A stretch of 64,000 bases of DNA from Nonomuraea maritima (GTDB lineage: Bacteria; Actinomycetota; Actinomycetes; Streptosporangiales; Streptosporangiaceae), in contig NZ_FNFB01000027.1 of assembly GCF_900100395.1 (NCBI RefSeq), forward strand, positions 1 to 64,000, written 5' to 3'. This document shows, piece after piece, positions 34,108 through 44,771 of the stretch; within the stretch, counting starts at the first letter, position 1, and each line of letters begins with the position of its first letter. The translations under genes were made by a program, and so were the position numbers. Under the pieces are notes generated by a model. The model was not told the DNA's origin, searched no databases, and was given only the letters and a program-made list of their open reading frames with translations.

Positions 34108-35524
34108 CCAGGGGAGCGGGGTGGTGCTCGTCACGGACGTGGCGGTCGCGCCGGTGGTGGGCCCCGAGATCGAGTCCGGATATATCAGGATCGAGGGCGA
34201 CCGGATCGCCGAGCTGGGCCCCGGACCGGCGCCCGACGTCCCCGGCGCCGTCCGGATCGACGGCAGCGGCTGCCTGGCCACGCCCGGCCTGGTCAACACC
34301 CACCACCACCTGTACCAGTGGGCCTCACAGGGGCTCGTCCAGGACGCGACGCTGTTCGAGTGGCTGGTCGCGCTCTATCCGGTGTGGGCGGCCATGGACG
34401 CCGAGGTGGTCAGGGGAGCGGCCACCGCCGGACTCGGCTGGCTCGCCCTGTCGGGCTGCACGACCACCAGCGACCACCACTACGTCTTCCCCAAAGGGCG
34501 CGGCGACCTGCTCGCGGCCGAGATCGAGGCGGCCCGCGAGGTGGGGCTGCGCTTCCACCCGGCGCGCGGATCCATGGACCGGGGTCACTCCAAGGGCGGG
34601 CTGCCGCCGGACGCCGTCGTCGAGGACCTGGACGACATCCTCGCCGCCACCGCCGAGGCCGTGGACGCCTACCACGACCCGTCCTTCTCCTCGATGCTGC
34701 GCGTGGTGGTTGCGCCCTGCTCGCCGTTCTCGGCCAGCGCCGAGCTGATGACCGAGTCGGCCGCCCTGGCCAGGGCCGCGGGGGTGCGCCTGCACACCCA
34801 CCTCGCCGAGACCCTCGACGAGGACGAGCACTGCCTCGAGCAGTTCGGGGCGCGCCCGGTCGACTACATGGACAAGCTGGGCTGGCTGGGCCCGGACGTG
34901 TGGTTCGCGCACGCCGTCCACCTCAGCGACGGCGACATCGGCAAGCTGGCCGCCACCGGCACCGGCGTCGCCCACTGCCCGTCGTCCAACGGGAGGCTCG
35001 GCGCCGGGATCGCCCGCGTGTCGGAGCTGCTGCGCGGCGGCGTGCCGGTGGGTCTCGGGGTGGACGGCAGCGCCTCGTCCGAGCTGACGCCGCTGTCCGG
35101 CGAGATGCGCCAGGCCCTGGTGTTCCAGCGCGCCCGTCTGGGGCCCAGGGCGCTGAGCGCCCGGCAGGCGCTGAAGCTGGCCACGCTGGGCGGCGCCCGC
35201 AACCTCGGCAGGGAGGCGGAGCTGGGCACGCTGCAACCGGGCAAGCTGGCCGACGTCGCGCTGTGGCGGGTCGACGGCCCCTTCACCCCAGCCGTCCCCG
35301 ACCCGGTCTGCGCGCTGGTCTTCGGGCCCCCGCCGCCGCTGGCCCGCCTGCTGGTCGGCGGGCGCACGGTGGTGGCGGACGGCGAGCTGCGGACCGTCCC
35401 CCAGGACGTGGCCGGCCGCGCGGGCGTCGCGGCCCGCCACCGCCTGCTGCGGGCGGCGGAGGAGCAGGGCGTCACGGTCGGGAGCGAGCTGGACGTACGC
35501 AGCCGGAGCACCCGAAGGTCCTGA
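34100..35524 (+). CDS. 8-oxoguanine deaminase-like amidohydrolase
   Basis: 474-residue metal-dependent amidohydrolase of the cytosine/guanine deaminase branch: NTHHHLYQW near 72, HTHLAET near 233, a histidine in VWFAHAVH and the catalytic Asp in GVDGSAS. Relatives deaminate 8-oxoguanine to urate, which fits its position in the urate operon; guanine deaminase or hydroxyatrazine-type activity cannot be excluded. GTG start, GGGGGAG six bases upstream, overlapping the previous gene. Confidence 0.85.
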   Translation: MSDQGSGVVLVTDVAVAPVVGPEIESGYIRIEGDRIAELGPGPAPDVPGAVRIDGSGCLATPGLVNTHHHLYQWASQGLVQDATLFEWLVALYPVWAAMDAEVVRGAATAGLGWLALSGCTTTSDHHYVFPKGRGDLLAAEIEAAREVGLRFHPARGSMDRGHSKGGLPPDAVVEDLDDILAATAEAVDAYHDPSFSSMLRVVVAPCSPFSASAELMTESAALARAAGVRLHTHLAETLDEDEHCLEQFGARPVDYMDKLGWLGPDVWFAHAVHLSDGDIGKLAATGTGVAHCPSSNGRLGAGIARVSELLRGGVPVGLGVDGSASSELTPLSGEMRQALVFQRARLGPRALSARQALKLATLGGARNLGREAELGTLQPGKLADVALWRVDGPFTPAVPDPVCALVFGPPPPLARLLVGGRTVVADGELRTVPQDVAGRAGVAARHRLLRAAEEQGVTVGSELDVRSRSTRRS

Positions 35525-35643
35525 GCCAGGTGGCCCGGCACCGGACCCGGCGAACCTCAACGCTACGATCACCACGGCGATCTGGGCAAATCCCCCAAAT
35601 AGTCAGTTCATCCGTCATTTCTCGCATAGGGGTACTTTCTTTC

Positions 35644-36936
35644 ATGACCAAGGTCATCGTGGTGGCGACACCCGTCCATGGGCACGTCATGCCACTCCTC
35701 GCCGTCGCCGCGGACCTCGTGCGCCGGGGACACGACGTCGTCGTGCACACCGGTTCCAGGTTCGGCGAGCACGTCCGGCGGATCGGGGCCCGCCACGTGC
35801 CGCTCCCCGCGGAGGCCGACTACGACGACCGCGACTACTCGGCCTCCTTCCCCGGCCGCGACGACGTCCCCCCGGGGCCGCCGCGGATGGCGTGGGACCT
35901 CATGCACATCTTCGGCGACCCGGTTCCTGCCCAGTACGACGGCCTGCGCAAGCTGCTGGCCGAGTTCCCCGCCGCCGTCGTGATCGGCGACGCGTCGTTC
36001 GGCGGCAGCGCGGCGCTCGCGCTGACCCACGAGCGGACGGCACGTCCGACCGTGGTGGGCGTGGGCATCATGCCGGTCATGTTCGAGAGCGTCGACGCCG
36101 CGCCGTTCGGTCTCGCTCTGCCGCCGCTCGCCGGTGACGAGGGCAGGGCCCGCAACCAGGCGCTCAACCAGCAGGCGCGGGAAATGCTCGCCCCGCTGCA
36201 CGGCTATCTCGCGCAGGTGTACGCCAAGGTGGGCGTGCAGCTCGACGACCAGCTGTTCAACATGGTGGGCACGGCGCCCGACCACTTCGTCCAGCTCACG
36301 GTGCCCGGCTTCGAGTACCCGCGCAGCGACCTCCCGGCGTCCTTCCGCTTCGTCGGCGCGCTGCCGCCCGCACCGGAGCCCGGCATGGAGCTGCCCGACT
36401 GGTGGTCCGATCTATCCGGTGAGCGGCCGGTCGTCACCGTCACCCAGGGCACCGTCGACAACGCCGACCTGACGGCGCTCGTCGTCCCCACCCTGCGCGC
36501 CCTCGCCGAACTGGACGTGACCGTCGTCGCGGCCACGGCCCGTCCCGACGGCCCGGCCGCCGTGCTCGACGCCCTCGGTGAGCTGCCCGCCAACGTACGG
36601 CTGGGTGGTTACATCCCGTTCGGGCAGCTGCTCCCGCTGAGCGACGTGCTGATCACCAACGGCGGGTACGGCGGGGTACAGACCGCGCTGCGCCACGGCG
36701 TGCCGCTGATCGTCGCCGGTGAGACGGAGGACAAGCCAGAGGTGGCCGCCCGCGTCGAATGGAGCGGCGCCGGCGTGAACCTGCGCACCGGACGCCCCGA
36801 CGAGGCCGCCGTCCGCGCCGCCGTGGAGTTGGTGCTCGGCACGCCGCGGTACCGCGAGCGGGCCCTGGCCCTTCAGGCGGAGATGGAGACGTACGACCCG
36901 TTCGACGCCATCGCCGAGATCGTCGAGCAGGCCTGA
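35644..36936 (+). CDS. GT1/MGT-type glycosyltransferase
   Basis: 430-residue GT-B glycosyltransferase with the UDP-glucuronosyl/macrolide type donor region ITNGGYGGVQTALRHGVPLIV near 338 and an N-terminal acceptor domain beginning VVATPVHGHVMPLLAVA. Family members glycosylate small molecules, often antibiotics. ATG at 35644; there is little sign of a ribosome site. It interrupts the purine genes but ends in its own strong terminator, so it is probably separate. Acceptor unknown. Confidence 0.85.
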   Translation: MTKVIVVATPVHGHVMPLLAVAADLVRRGHDVVVHTGSRFGEHVRRIGARHVPLPAEADYDDRDYSASFPGRDDVPPGPPRMAWDLMHIFGDPVPAQYDGLRKLLAEFPAAVVIGDASFGGSAALALTHERTARPTVVGVGIMPVMFESVDAAPFGLALPPLAGDEGRARNQALNQQAREMLAPLHGYLAQVYAKVGVQLDDQLFNMVGTAPDHFVQLTVPGFEYPRSDLPASFRFVGALPPAPEPGMELPDWWSDLSGERPVVTVTQGTVDNADLTALVVPTLRALAELDVTVVAATARPDGPAAVLDALGELPANVRLGGYIPFGQLLPLSDVLITNGGYGGVQTALRHGVPLIVAGETEDKPEVAARVEWSGAGVNLRTGRPDEAAVRAAVELVLGTPRYRERALALQAEMETYDPFDAIAEIVEQA

Positions 36937-36994
36937 CGCGCGTTTCGCGCCCGCCCGGGGCGCGTACGGAACCGCCTGGGATGTGATGATGAGT

Positions 36995-37033
36995 CACGCC
37001 TTCCTGCCCGCTCGCGCCGGGCAGGAAGGCGTG
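36995..37033 (+). terminator. Terminator after the glycosyltransferase
   Basis: CACGCCTTCCTGCCCG and CGGGCAGGAAGGCGTG form a perfect 16-base stem with a seven-base loop. Confidence 0.88.
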
Positions 37034-37068
37034 TCAGGACATTGTTCATCATCAGGTGGGAGTTCCTA

Positions 37069-38232
37069 GTGGTTCAGCACGTTCTGGTGGCACCTGACAA
37101 GTTCAAGGGATCCTTGACGGCGGCCGAGGTGGCCTCCCGGATCTCGGCCGGCATCGGCGTGCCCACGGTCGAGCTGCCCGTCGCCGACGGCGGCGACGGC
37201 ACCGTGGACGCCGCGGTCGCGGCCGGCTTCGGCCGGATCACCGTCGAGGTCACCGGGCCGACGGGCGAACGCGTCCCCGCCTCCTACGCCTGGCAGCCCA
37301 CCGGGACGGCCGTGATCGAGCTCGCGGAGGCGTCCGGACTGCGCCGGCTGCCCGGCGGGCACGAGCCGCTGACCGCCACCAGCTACGGCACCGGCGAGCT
37401 GATCGCCGACGCCGTCCGCAGGGGAGCCAAGCGCGTCGTCCTCGGCCTCGGTGGCAGCGCCTGCACCGACGGAGGGGCGGGCATGGCCCAGGCACTGGGC
37501 GCCCGCCTGCTCGACGCGGGCGACCACGACCTGCCGCGCGGCGGGGCCGCGCTCAAGGACCTCGCCCGCATCGACCTGTCCGGCTTCCTCGACGTCTCCG
37601 GCGTCGAGTTCGTGGTGGCGAGCGACGTGGACAACCCCCTGCTCGGCCCGCACGGCGCCGCCGCCGTCTACGGCCCGCAGAAGGGCGCCACCCCCGGCGA
37701 CGTCGAGGTCCTCGAATCGGCGCTGGCCCGCCTGGCCGCCGTCGCCACCGCCACCCACGGCCTCATGGGCGCGGTCGAGCACGACGGCACCCCGCGCGCG
37801 ATGGGTGTGGCAGGGGCGCCCGGCGCCGGCGCGGCGGGCGGGGTCGGGTTCGCGGCCCTCGCCTTCCTGCACGCCGAGATCAGGCCCGGCATCGACTACC
37901 TGCTCGACCTGCTCGGCTTCGGCGACATGGTCCGTGACGCGCGGCTCGTGATCACCGGTGAGGGGTCGCTGGACGCCCAGTCGCTGCGCGGCAAGGCGCC
38001 CGTCGGCGTCGCGCAGGCCGCCGCCCGGGCCGGCGTGCCGGTCGTGGCCGTCTGCGGCCGTCGTACGCTCGGCGACGCGGAGCTGAAGGCGGCGGGCATC
38101 GAGGCCGCGTACGCGCTGACGGACCTGGAGCCCGACCCCGAGCGCTGCATGGCCGAGGCAGGTCCGCTGCTCGAACGCCTGGCCGCCCGCCTGGCCGCCG
38201 AGCTCGGCCTCGCGCGGGACGACGTCCGGTGA
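37069..38232 (+). CDS. Glycerate kinase
   Basis: 387 residues of the GarK/GlxK family: VAPDKFKGSLTA, VADGGDGTVDA, GLGGSACTDGGAGMAQALG and ITGEGSLDAQSLRGK. Phosphorylates D-glycerate. In purine catabolism it recovers glyoxylate carbon through tartronate semialdehyde and glycerate. GTG at 37069 with GGTGGGAG upstream; the TTG at 37042 is less likely. GTGA overlap with allantoinase couples the two. Confidence 0.92.
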   Translation: MVQHVLVAPDKFKGSLTAAEVASRISAGIGVPTVELPVADGGDGTVDAAVAAGFGRITVEVTGPTGERVPASYAWQPTGTAVIELAEASGLRRLPGGHEPLTATSYGTGELIADAVRRGAKRVVLGLGGSACTDGGAGMAQALGARLLDAGDHDLPRGGAALKDLARIDLSGFLDVSGVEFVVASDVDNPLLGPHGAAAVYGPQKGATPGDVEVLESALARLAAVATATHGLMGAVEHDGTPRAMGVAGAPGAGAAGGVGFAALAFLHAEIRPGIDYLLDLLGFGDMVRDARLVITGEGSLDAQSLRGKAPVGVAQAAARAGVPVVAVCGRRTLGDAELKAAGIEAAYALTDLEPDPERCMAEAGPLLERLAARLAAELGLARDDVR

Positions 38233-39539
38233 TCCCGTACGACCTCGTCGTCCGCTCCCGCAGGACCGTCACGCCCGAGGGTGAGCGGGCCGCGGCGGTG
38301 GCGGTGCGGGGGGAGCGGATCGCCGCGGTGGCGGGCTACGCCGACCGGCTGCCCGCCGCCGCCGAGGTCGACCTGGGCGACACGGCGCTGCTGCCCGGCC
38401 TGGTCGACACCCACGTGCACGTCAACGAGCCGGGACGGACCCACTGGGAGGGGTTCGCCTCGGCGACCAGGGCCGCCGCGGCCGGAGGCGTCACCGCCGT
38501 CGTCGACATGCCGCTCAACTCCCTGCCGCCCACCGTCGACACGGACGCGCTCGACGCCAAGCTGCGGGCTGCCGAAGGGCGCTGCCACGTGGACGTGGGG
38601 TTCTGGGGCGGGGCCGTCCCCGGCAACGTCAAGGACCTCGCGCCCCTGCACGAGCGCGGGGTGTTCGGCTTCAAGTGCTTCATGTCGCCGTCGGGGGTCG
38701 AGGAGTTCCCTCCGCTCGGCGACGGCGAGCTGCGGCGGGCGCTGGAGGAGGTCGCCGCACTCGGCGCGACGATGATCGTGCACGCCGAGGACCCGGCGCT
38801 GCTGGGCGAGCCGGGCGGACCGACGTACCGGGAGTTCCTCGAGTCGCGGCCCGGCGCGGCCGAGCGCGGCGCGGTCGAGCGGCTGGTGGCGCTGGCCGAC
38901 GGGACCGGCGCGCGCGTGCACGTCCTGCACGTCTCCAGCGCCGCATGCCTCGGCGTCCTGGAGGAGGCGCGGGCGCGCGGCGTGGCGGTGACCGCGGAGA
39001 CCTGCCCCCACTACCTGGCACTGGCGGCCGAGCAGGTGCCCGAGGGACGCACAGCCTACAAGTGCTGCCCGCCCATCCGGTCAGCGGCCAACCGCGACCT
39101 GCTGTGGGAGGGGCTGGCCCGCGGCGTGCTGAGCTGCGTCGTGTCGGACCACTCGCCCTCGACCGCCGACCTCAAGGTGCCCGACTTCGCCGCCGCCTGG
39201 GGCGGCGTCTCCTCGCTCCAGCTCGGCCTGCCGGTCGTCTGGACGCAGGCCCGTCGGCGCGGCTTCGGGCTGGCGGACGTGGCCCGCTGGATGTCCGCCC
39301 ACCCGGCCGCGCTCGCCGGCATCCCCGGCAAAGGGGCCATCAGCGTGGGCGGCGACGCCGACCTCGTGGCCTTCGACCCCGACGCCGACCACGTGGTCGA
39401 CGCCACCCGCCTGCACCACAAGAACCCCGTCACCCCGTACGACGGGCACGCCCTCAAGGGCGCCGTCCTGACCACCTGGCTGCGCGGCCGCCCCGTGGAC
39501 GGCGAGCCGCGCGGACGATTCCTGTGGAGGGCCCGCTAG
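38229..39539 (+). CDS. allB: Allantoinase
   Basis: 436-residue binuclear amidohydrolase opening allantoin to allantoate. Metal and catalytic blocks: GLVDTHVHVNEPGRTHWEGF, the carboxylated lysine in GFKCFMSP, IVHAEDP, VLHVSSA and VSDHSPS. Middle gene of a three-gene overlapping set with glycerate kinase and allantoicase; its TAG directly abuts the next ATG. Confidence 0.95.
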   Translation: MIPYDLVVRSRRTVTPEGERAAAVAVRGERIAAVAGYADRLPAAAEVDLGDTALLPGLVDTHVHVNEPGRTHWEGFASATRAAAAGGVTAVVDMPLNSLPPTVDTDALDAKLRAAEGRCHVDVGFWGGAVPGNVKDLAPLHERGVFGFKCFMSPSGVEEFPPLGDGELRRALEEVAALGATMIVHAEDPALLGEPGGPTYREFLESRPGAAERGAVERLVALADGTGARVHVLHVSSAACLGVLEEARARGVAVTAETCPHYLALAAEQVPEGRTAYKCCPPIRSAANRDLLWEGLARGVLSCVVSDHSPSTADLKVPDFAAAWGGVSSLQLGLPVVWTQARRRGFGLADVARWMSAHPAALAGIPGKGAISVGGDADLVAFDPDADHVVDATRLHHKNPVTPYDGHALKGAVLTTWLRGRPVDGEPRGRFLWRAR

Positions 39540-40484
39540 ATGACACCGTTCACCACCCTTCCCGACCTCGCCCTGCGGACGTTCGGCGGCGCCGTCGTGG
39601 CGGCCAGCGACGAGTCGTTCGCCGAGAAGGAGAGCCTCATCCGGCCAGGACGGCCAGGATTCCGCCCCGAGACGTTCAGCGGCAAGGGGCAGGTGTACGA
39701 CGGCTGGGAGACCCGCCGCCGCCGCGAACCGGGGCACGACTGGGCGCTCGTCCGCCTCGGCGTGCCCGGCGCGATCCGTGGCGTGGTCGTCGACACGGCC
39801 TGGTTCAAGGGCAACTACCCGCCGCACGCCTCCCTCGACGCCGCCGCCGTCGAGGGCCACCCCTCACCGGACGAGCTGCTGGAGGCGGCCTGGACGCCGA
39901 TCGTCCCGCTGTCGGAGCTCAAGGGCGACGCCGAGCGCCTGTTCGAGGTCGCCGATGAGCGCCCGTACACGCACGTACGCCTCAACATCCACCCGGACGG
40001 GGGAGTGGCGCGCCTGCGCGTCCACGGCGAGCCCCGTCCCGACCTGTCGATCCACGACGGGCTCGGCCTCGACCTGGCGGCGCTCGCGAACGGCGGGCTC
40101 GTCACCGCCTGCTCCGACGCCTTCTACTCCGCGCCCCACAACGTCATCGCGCCCGGCCTGGCCCGCCACCAGGCGGAGGGCTGGGAGACCGCGCGGCGGC
40201 GCGACGGCGGCAACGACTGGCTGGTCATCCGGCTGGCCGGGCGCGGGATCATCAGGCTGGCCGAGATCGACACGACCAACCTGCTCTTCAACGCGCCCGG
40301 CGCCGTGACGCTCACCGGCCTGGACGGCGAGCGCGAGGTGCCGCTGCTACCGCGCACCCGCCTGCAGCCCGACACCCCGCACCGCTTCCGCCTCGGCCAC
40401 ACCGACCCCGTCACCCACGTACGGGTGGACATCCACCCCGACGGAGGGCTGGCCCGGGTGCGCCTGCACGGCCACCTGGCCTAG
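39540..40484 (+). CDS. alc: Allantoicase
   Basis: 314 residues in two allantoicase repeats (about 15-165 and 180-313), each with a DGWETRRRR/EGWETARRR block, a FKGNYPPH or TTNLLFNAP strand and the RLNIHPDGG/RVDIHPDGG arm. It hydrolyses allantoate to ureidoglycolate and urea. No ureidoglycolate lyase or urease is found in this window. Convergent with the PASTA kinase. Confidence 0.94.
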   Translation: MTPFTTLPDLALRTFGGAVVAASDESFAEKESLIRPGRPGFRPETFSGKGQVYDGWETRRRREPGHDWALVRLGVPGAIRGVVVDTAWFKGNYPPHASLDAAAVEGHPSPDELLEAAWTPIVPLSELKGDAERLFEVADERPYTHVRLNIHPDGGVARLRVHGEPRPDLSIHDGLGLDLAALANGGLVTACSDAFYSAPHNVIAPGLARHQAEGWETARRRDGGNDWLVIRLAGRGIIRLAEIDTTNLLFNAPGAVTLTGLDGEREVPLLPRTRLQPDTPHRFRLGHTDPVTHVRVDIHPDGGLARVRLHGHLA

Positions 40485-40490
40485 CGGGCG

Positions 40491-42431
<1,941 letters not shown>

Positions 42432-42502
42432 CCCGCCGAGTTTACGGGCGTTTTGCCACTGGCAGGGCCTCACCACCCGAAACCGATGCGGAGCCGTGCT
42501 CA

Positions 42503-42581
42503 CAGGAGCGCCTCAGGAGCGCGCTCCTGTCACGGCGGCATCGTCGGCACAGGAGCGCGCTGCTGTCACGGCGTCATCGGG
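42503..42581. repeat. 36-base tandem duplication across the thiG stop
   Basis: CAGGAGCGCGCTCCTG at 42514-42529 is a perfect palindrome; from 42514 and 42550 the DNA repeats with a 36-base period. The second copy contains the thiG stop codon (42566-42568). A partial third copy (CAGGAGCGC) is at 42503. The hairpins may terminate thiG transcripts. Confidence 0.8.
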
Positions 42582-43321
42582 GAGGACGCCTCGGCGTAGC
42601 GGCGGCGCGGGATGCGGCCCGCCTGCCGCGCCAGGCGGCCCGCCACCACGGCCTCCTTCATGGCCGTCGCCATGAGGTCGGGCCGCTGGGCCCGGGTGAC
42701 CGCCGTGGCGAGGAGCACGGCGTCGCAGCCCAGCTCCATCGCCAGCGCGGCGTCGCTGGCCGTGCCGATGCCCGCGTCGAGGATGACCGGCACCGAGGCC
42801 GCCTCCACGATCAACTCGATGTTGTGCGGGTTGCGGATGCCGAGCCCGGAGCCGATCGGCGCGCCGAGCGGCATCACGGCCGCGCAGCCTGCCTGCTCGA
42901 GCCGCCGGGCCAGCGCCGGGTCGTCGCCGATGTACGGCAGCACCACGAACCCGTCGGCCACCAGCCGCTCGGCGGCGTCGAACGTCTCGATCGGGTCGGG
43001 CAGCAGGGTGCGCTCGTCGGCGATGACCTCGAGCTTGACCCAGTTGGTCTCGAGCGCCTCGCGGGCCAGCCGGGCCGTCAGCACGGCCTCGCCCGCGGTG
43101 AAGCAGCCCGCCGTGTTGGGCAGCACCTTGATGCCGCGGCGGCGCAGCACGTCGAGCACGGAGCCGCGGGAGGCCGGGTCGAGCCGCCGCATCGCCACCG
43201 TGGTCAGCTCGGTGCCGGACGCCACCAGCGCCTGGTCGAGCACCTCGAGGGAAGGCGCGCCGCCGGTGCCCATGATGAGCCGGGAGGAGAACTTCTCCCC
43301 GGCGATGATCAGATCATCCAC
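42566..43321 (-). CDS. thiG: Thiazole synthase
   Basis: 251-residue barrel that builds the thiazole phosphate from deoxyxylulose phosphate, iminoglycine (from ThiO) and the ThiS thiocarboxylate. The Schiff-base lysine is in NWVKLEVI near 95; MPLGAPIGSGLGI and DAGIGTASDAALAMELGCDAVLL are the phosphate-binding blocks. GTG start, eight-base overlap with thiS. Confidence 0.95.
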   Translation of the reverse strand: MDDLIIAGEKFSSRLIMGTGGAPSLEVLDQALVASGTELTTVAMRRLDPASRGSVLDVLRRRGIKVLPNTAGCFTAGEAVLTARLAREALETNWVKLEVIADERTLLPDPIETFDAAERLVADGFVVLPYIGDDPALARRLEQAGCAAVMPLGAPIGSGLGIRNPHNIELIVEAASVPVILDAGIGTASDAALAMELGCDAVLLATAVTRAQRPDLMATAMKEAVVAGRLARQAGRIPRRRYAEASSPMTP

Positions 43322-43514
43322 CTTGCACCGCCGTCAGCACCTCCACGCGGTCACGCTCGCGCAGCTCCGTGGTCTCCCAGGCGCCGCGCGTGACCACCTC
43401 GTCGTTCAGGGCCACGGCCACACCGGTGGTGGCCGTGGTGAGCGTGCGCACGGCCTGGGCCACGGTGATGCCGTCGGCCACCTCGTGCGCGGCCCCGTTG
43501 ATGGTAACAATCAT
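43314..43514 (-). CDS. thiS: Sulfur carrier protein ThiS
   Basis: 66-residue ubiquitin-like protein ending in Gly-Gly (AVQGG), the site of thiocarboxylate formation. It has the typical VAVALNDEVV strand. ATG at 43514 overlaps the thiO stop (ATGA), and its end overlaps thiG, so the three are translationally coupled. Confidence 0.95.
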   Translation of the reverse strand: MIVTINGAAHEVADGITVAQAVRTLTTATTGVAVALNDEVVTRGAWETTELRERDRVEVLTAVQGG

Positions 43515-44608
43515 GAAAAATCCCGAAATCTTCCAGGGGCGCACAGCGCCGCCAGCTCGCTCTCCTCGCCCATCAGGACGGCCGTCGTCAGCGGCGCCAG
43601 CAGCACGCCGCCCCGGTGGTGGCCGGTCGCGTACACGAGCCCCTGCGTCCCGCTCGGCCCGATGAGGGGGAGATTGTCGGGGGTGCCCGGCCGCAACCCC
43701 GCGACCACGTCGGAGACCTCCAGCTCGGTGACGCCGGGCACCAGCTCCCTGGCGTCGCGCAGCAGCTCGTACAGGCCCCCGGCGGTCACCCTCGTGTCGA
43801 ACCCCATCTCCTCCTGGGTGGCCCCGACCACCAGCTCGCCGTCTCCCCGGGGGACGAGGTAGACGGACGCGCCGTGGACGGCGCCGCGCACACATCGGCC
43901 GAGCAGCGGCTGGGGTGAGCGCAACCGCATGATCTGGCCCTTCACCGGGCGCACCGGCACGCCGGCCAGCTCGGTGCTCCAGGCGCCCGCGGCCAGCACG
44001 ACCCGCTCGGCCCGCAGCTCGCCGCCCGTCTCCAGACGTACGCCGACGACCGCGCCGTCGCCGTCGTGCAGCAGGCCGGCCGCGCGCTCGCGCACCACGG
44101 GGACGGCGCGCCGCTCCAGGGCGGCCAGCAGCGCCGCCGTGACGCGGCGCGGATCGACCCACGCGTCGCCCGGCGCCAGCAGACCACCCCGTACGGACGG
44201 CGCCAGCATGGGCTCCAGCCGCCGGCACTCGCGCCCGGTCAGCCGCTCGACGGGCAGCCCGAGCTTGTCGAGGTAGGCCGCCATCTCGTCGAGCACGGCC
44301 ATGTCGTCGGCGCCGAAGGCGACGTCAAGGGTGCCGTCGCTGCGCAGGTCGAGCCCGCCAGGCTCCAGGCCCGCGTCGTCGGCCAGCTCGGCGGCGAAGC
44401 CGGGCCAGCGGCGCAGCGACGCCACCCCGAGCCGCAGCAGCGGCACCTCGGTGTAGGTCACCTCGCTGACCGGGGCCAGCATGCCCGCCGCCGCGTAGGA
44501 GGCGCCCCTGCCGGGCGCCGGGTCGACCACGGTGACCGGACGGCCGGCGCGGGCCAGCCGCCAGGCGATCGACAGCCCGACGACCCCGCCACCCACGATC
44601 ACGTCCAC
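43511..44608 (-). CDS. thiO: Glycine oxidase ThiO
   Basis: 365-residue FAD enzyme oxidising glycine to iminoglycine for thiazole formation. Dinucleotide motif VIVGGGVVGLSIAWRLA at the N-terminus, YAAAGMLAPVSE near 45, and the C-terminal GLVYATGHHRGGVLLAP. The GTG at 44608 follows AAGGGAG, which belongs to the 3' side of the TPP riboswitch; the in-frame ATG at 44629 lies inside the conserved aptamer and is rejected. Confidence 0.93.
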   Translation of the reverse strand: MDVIVGGGVVGLSIAWRLARAGRPVTVVDPAPGRGASYAAAGMLAPVSEVTYTEVPLLRLGVASLRRWPGFAAELADDAGLEPGGLDLRSDGTLDVAFGADDMAVLDEMAAYLDKLGLPVERLTGRECRRLEPMLAPSVRGGLLAPGDAWVDPRRVTAALLAALERRAVPVVRERAAGLLHDGDGAVVGVRLETGGELRAERVVLAAGAWSTELAGVPVRPVKGQIMRLRSPQPLLGRCVRGAVHGASVYLVPRGDGELVVGATQEEMGFDTRVTAGGLYELLRDARELVPGVTELEVSDVVAGLRPGTPDNLPLIGPSGTQGLVYATGHHRGGVLLAPLTTAVLMGEESELAALCAPGRFRDFS

Positions 44609-44610
44609 AT

Positions 44611-44704
44611 GCGCTCCCTTCGCCGGCATGATCCGGATCAGGTGTCTTGCGGTCGAAGGCCCGTGCAGCCTTCCTCTCAGCCCGGTACGGCCGGACTCCC
44701 GCGC
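44611..44704 (-). promoter_or_regulatory. TPP riboswitch (THI element)
   Basis: On the minus strand the conserved parts read GGGCTGAGAGG, CTTCGACCGC, ACCTGATCCGGATCATGCC and GGCGAAGGGAG, closed by GCGC/GCGC. Binding of thiamine pyrophosphate would mask the AAGGGAG ribosome site, which lies within the closing stem, and so shut off thiO translation and with it thiS and thiG. Confidence 0.95.
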
Positions 44705-44771
44705 GTCTTACCGCCCCAAGCCTACGGCCTCGGCGCGACGGCCGGATACCCTCCCCGTTAAGGTCGTTCCC

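Noticed and set aside
34107..34200. Remnant of an XdhA subunit
   Set aside because: The deaminase begins inside the 2Fe-2S gene and no molybdopterin-binding motif is found anywhere in the block.
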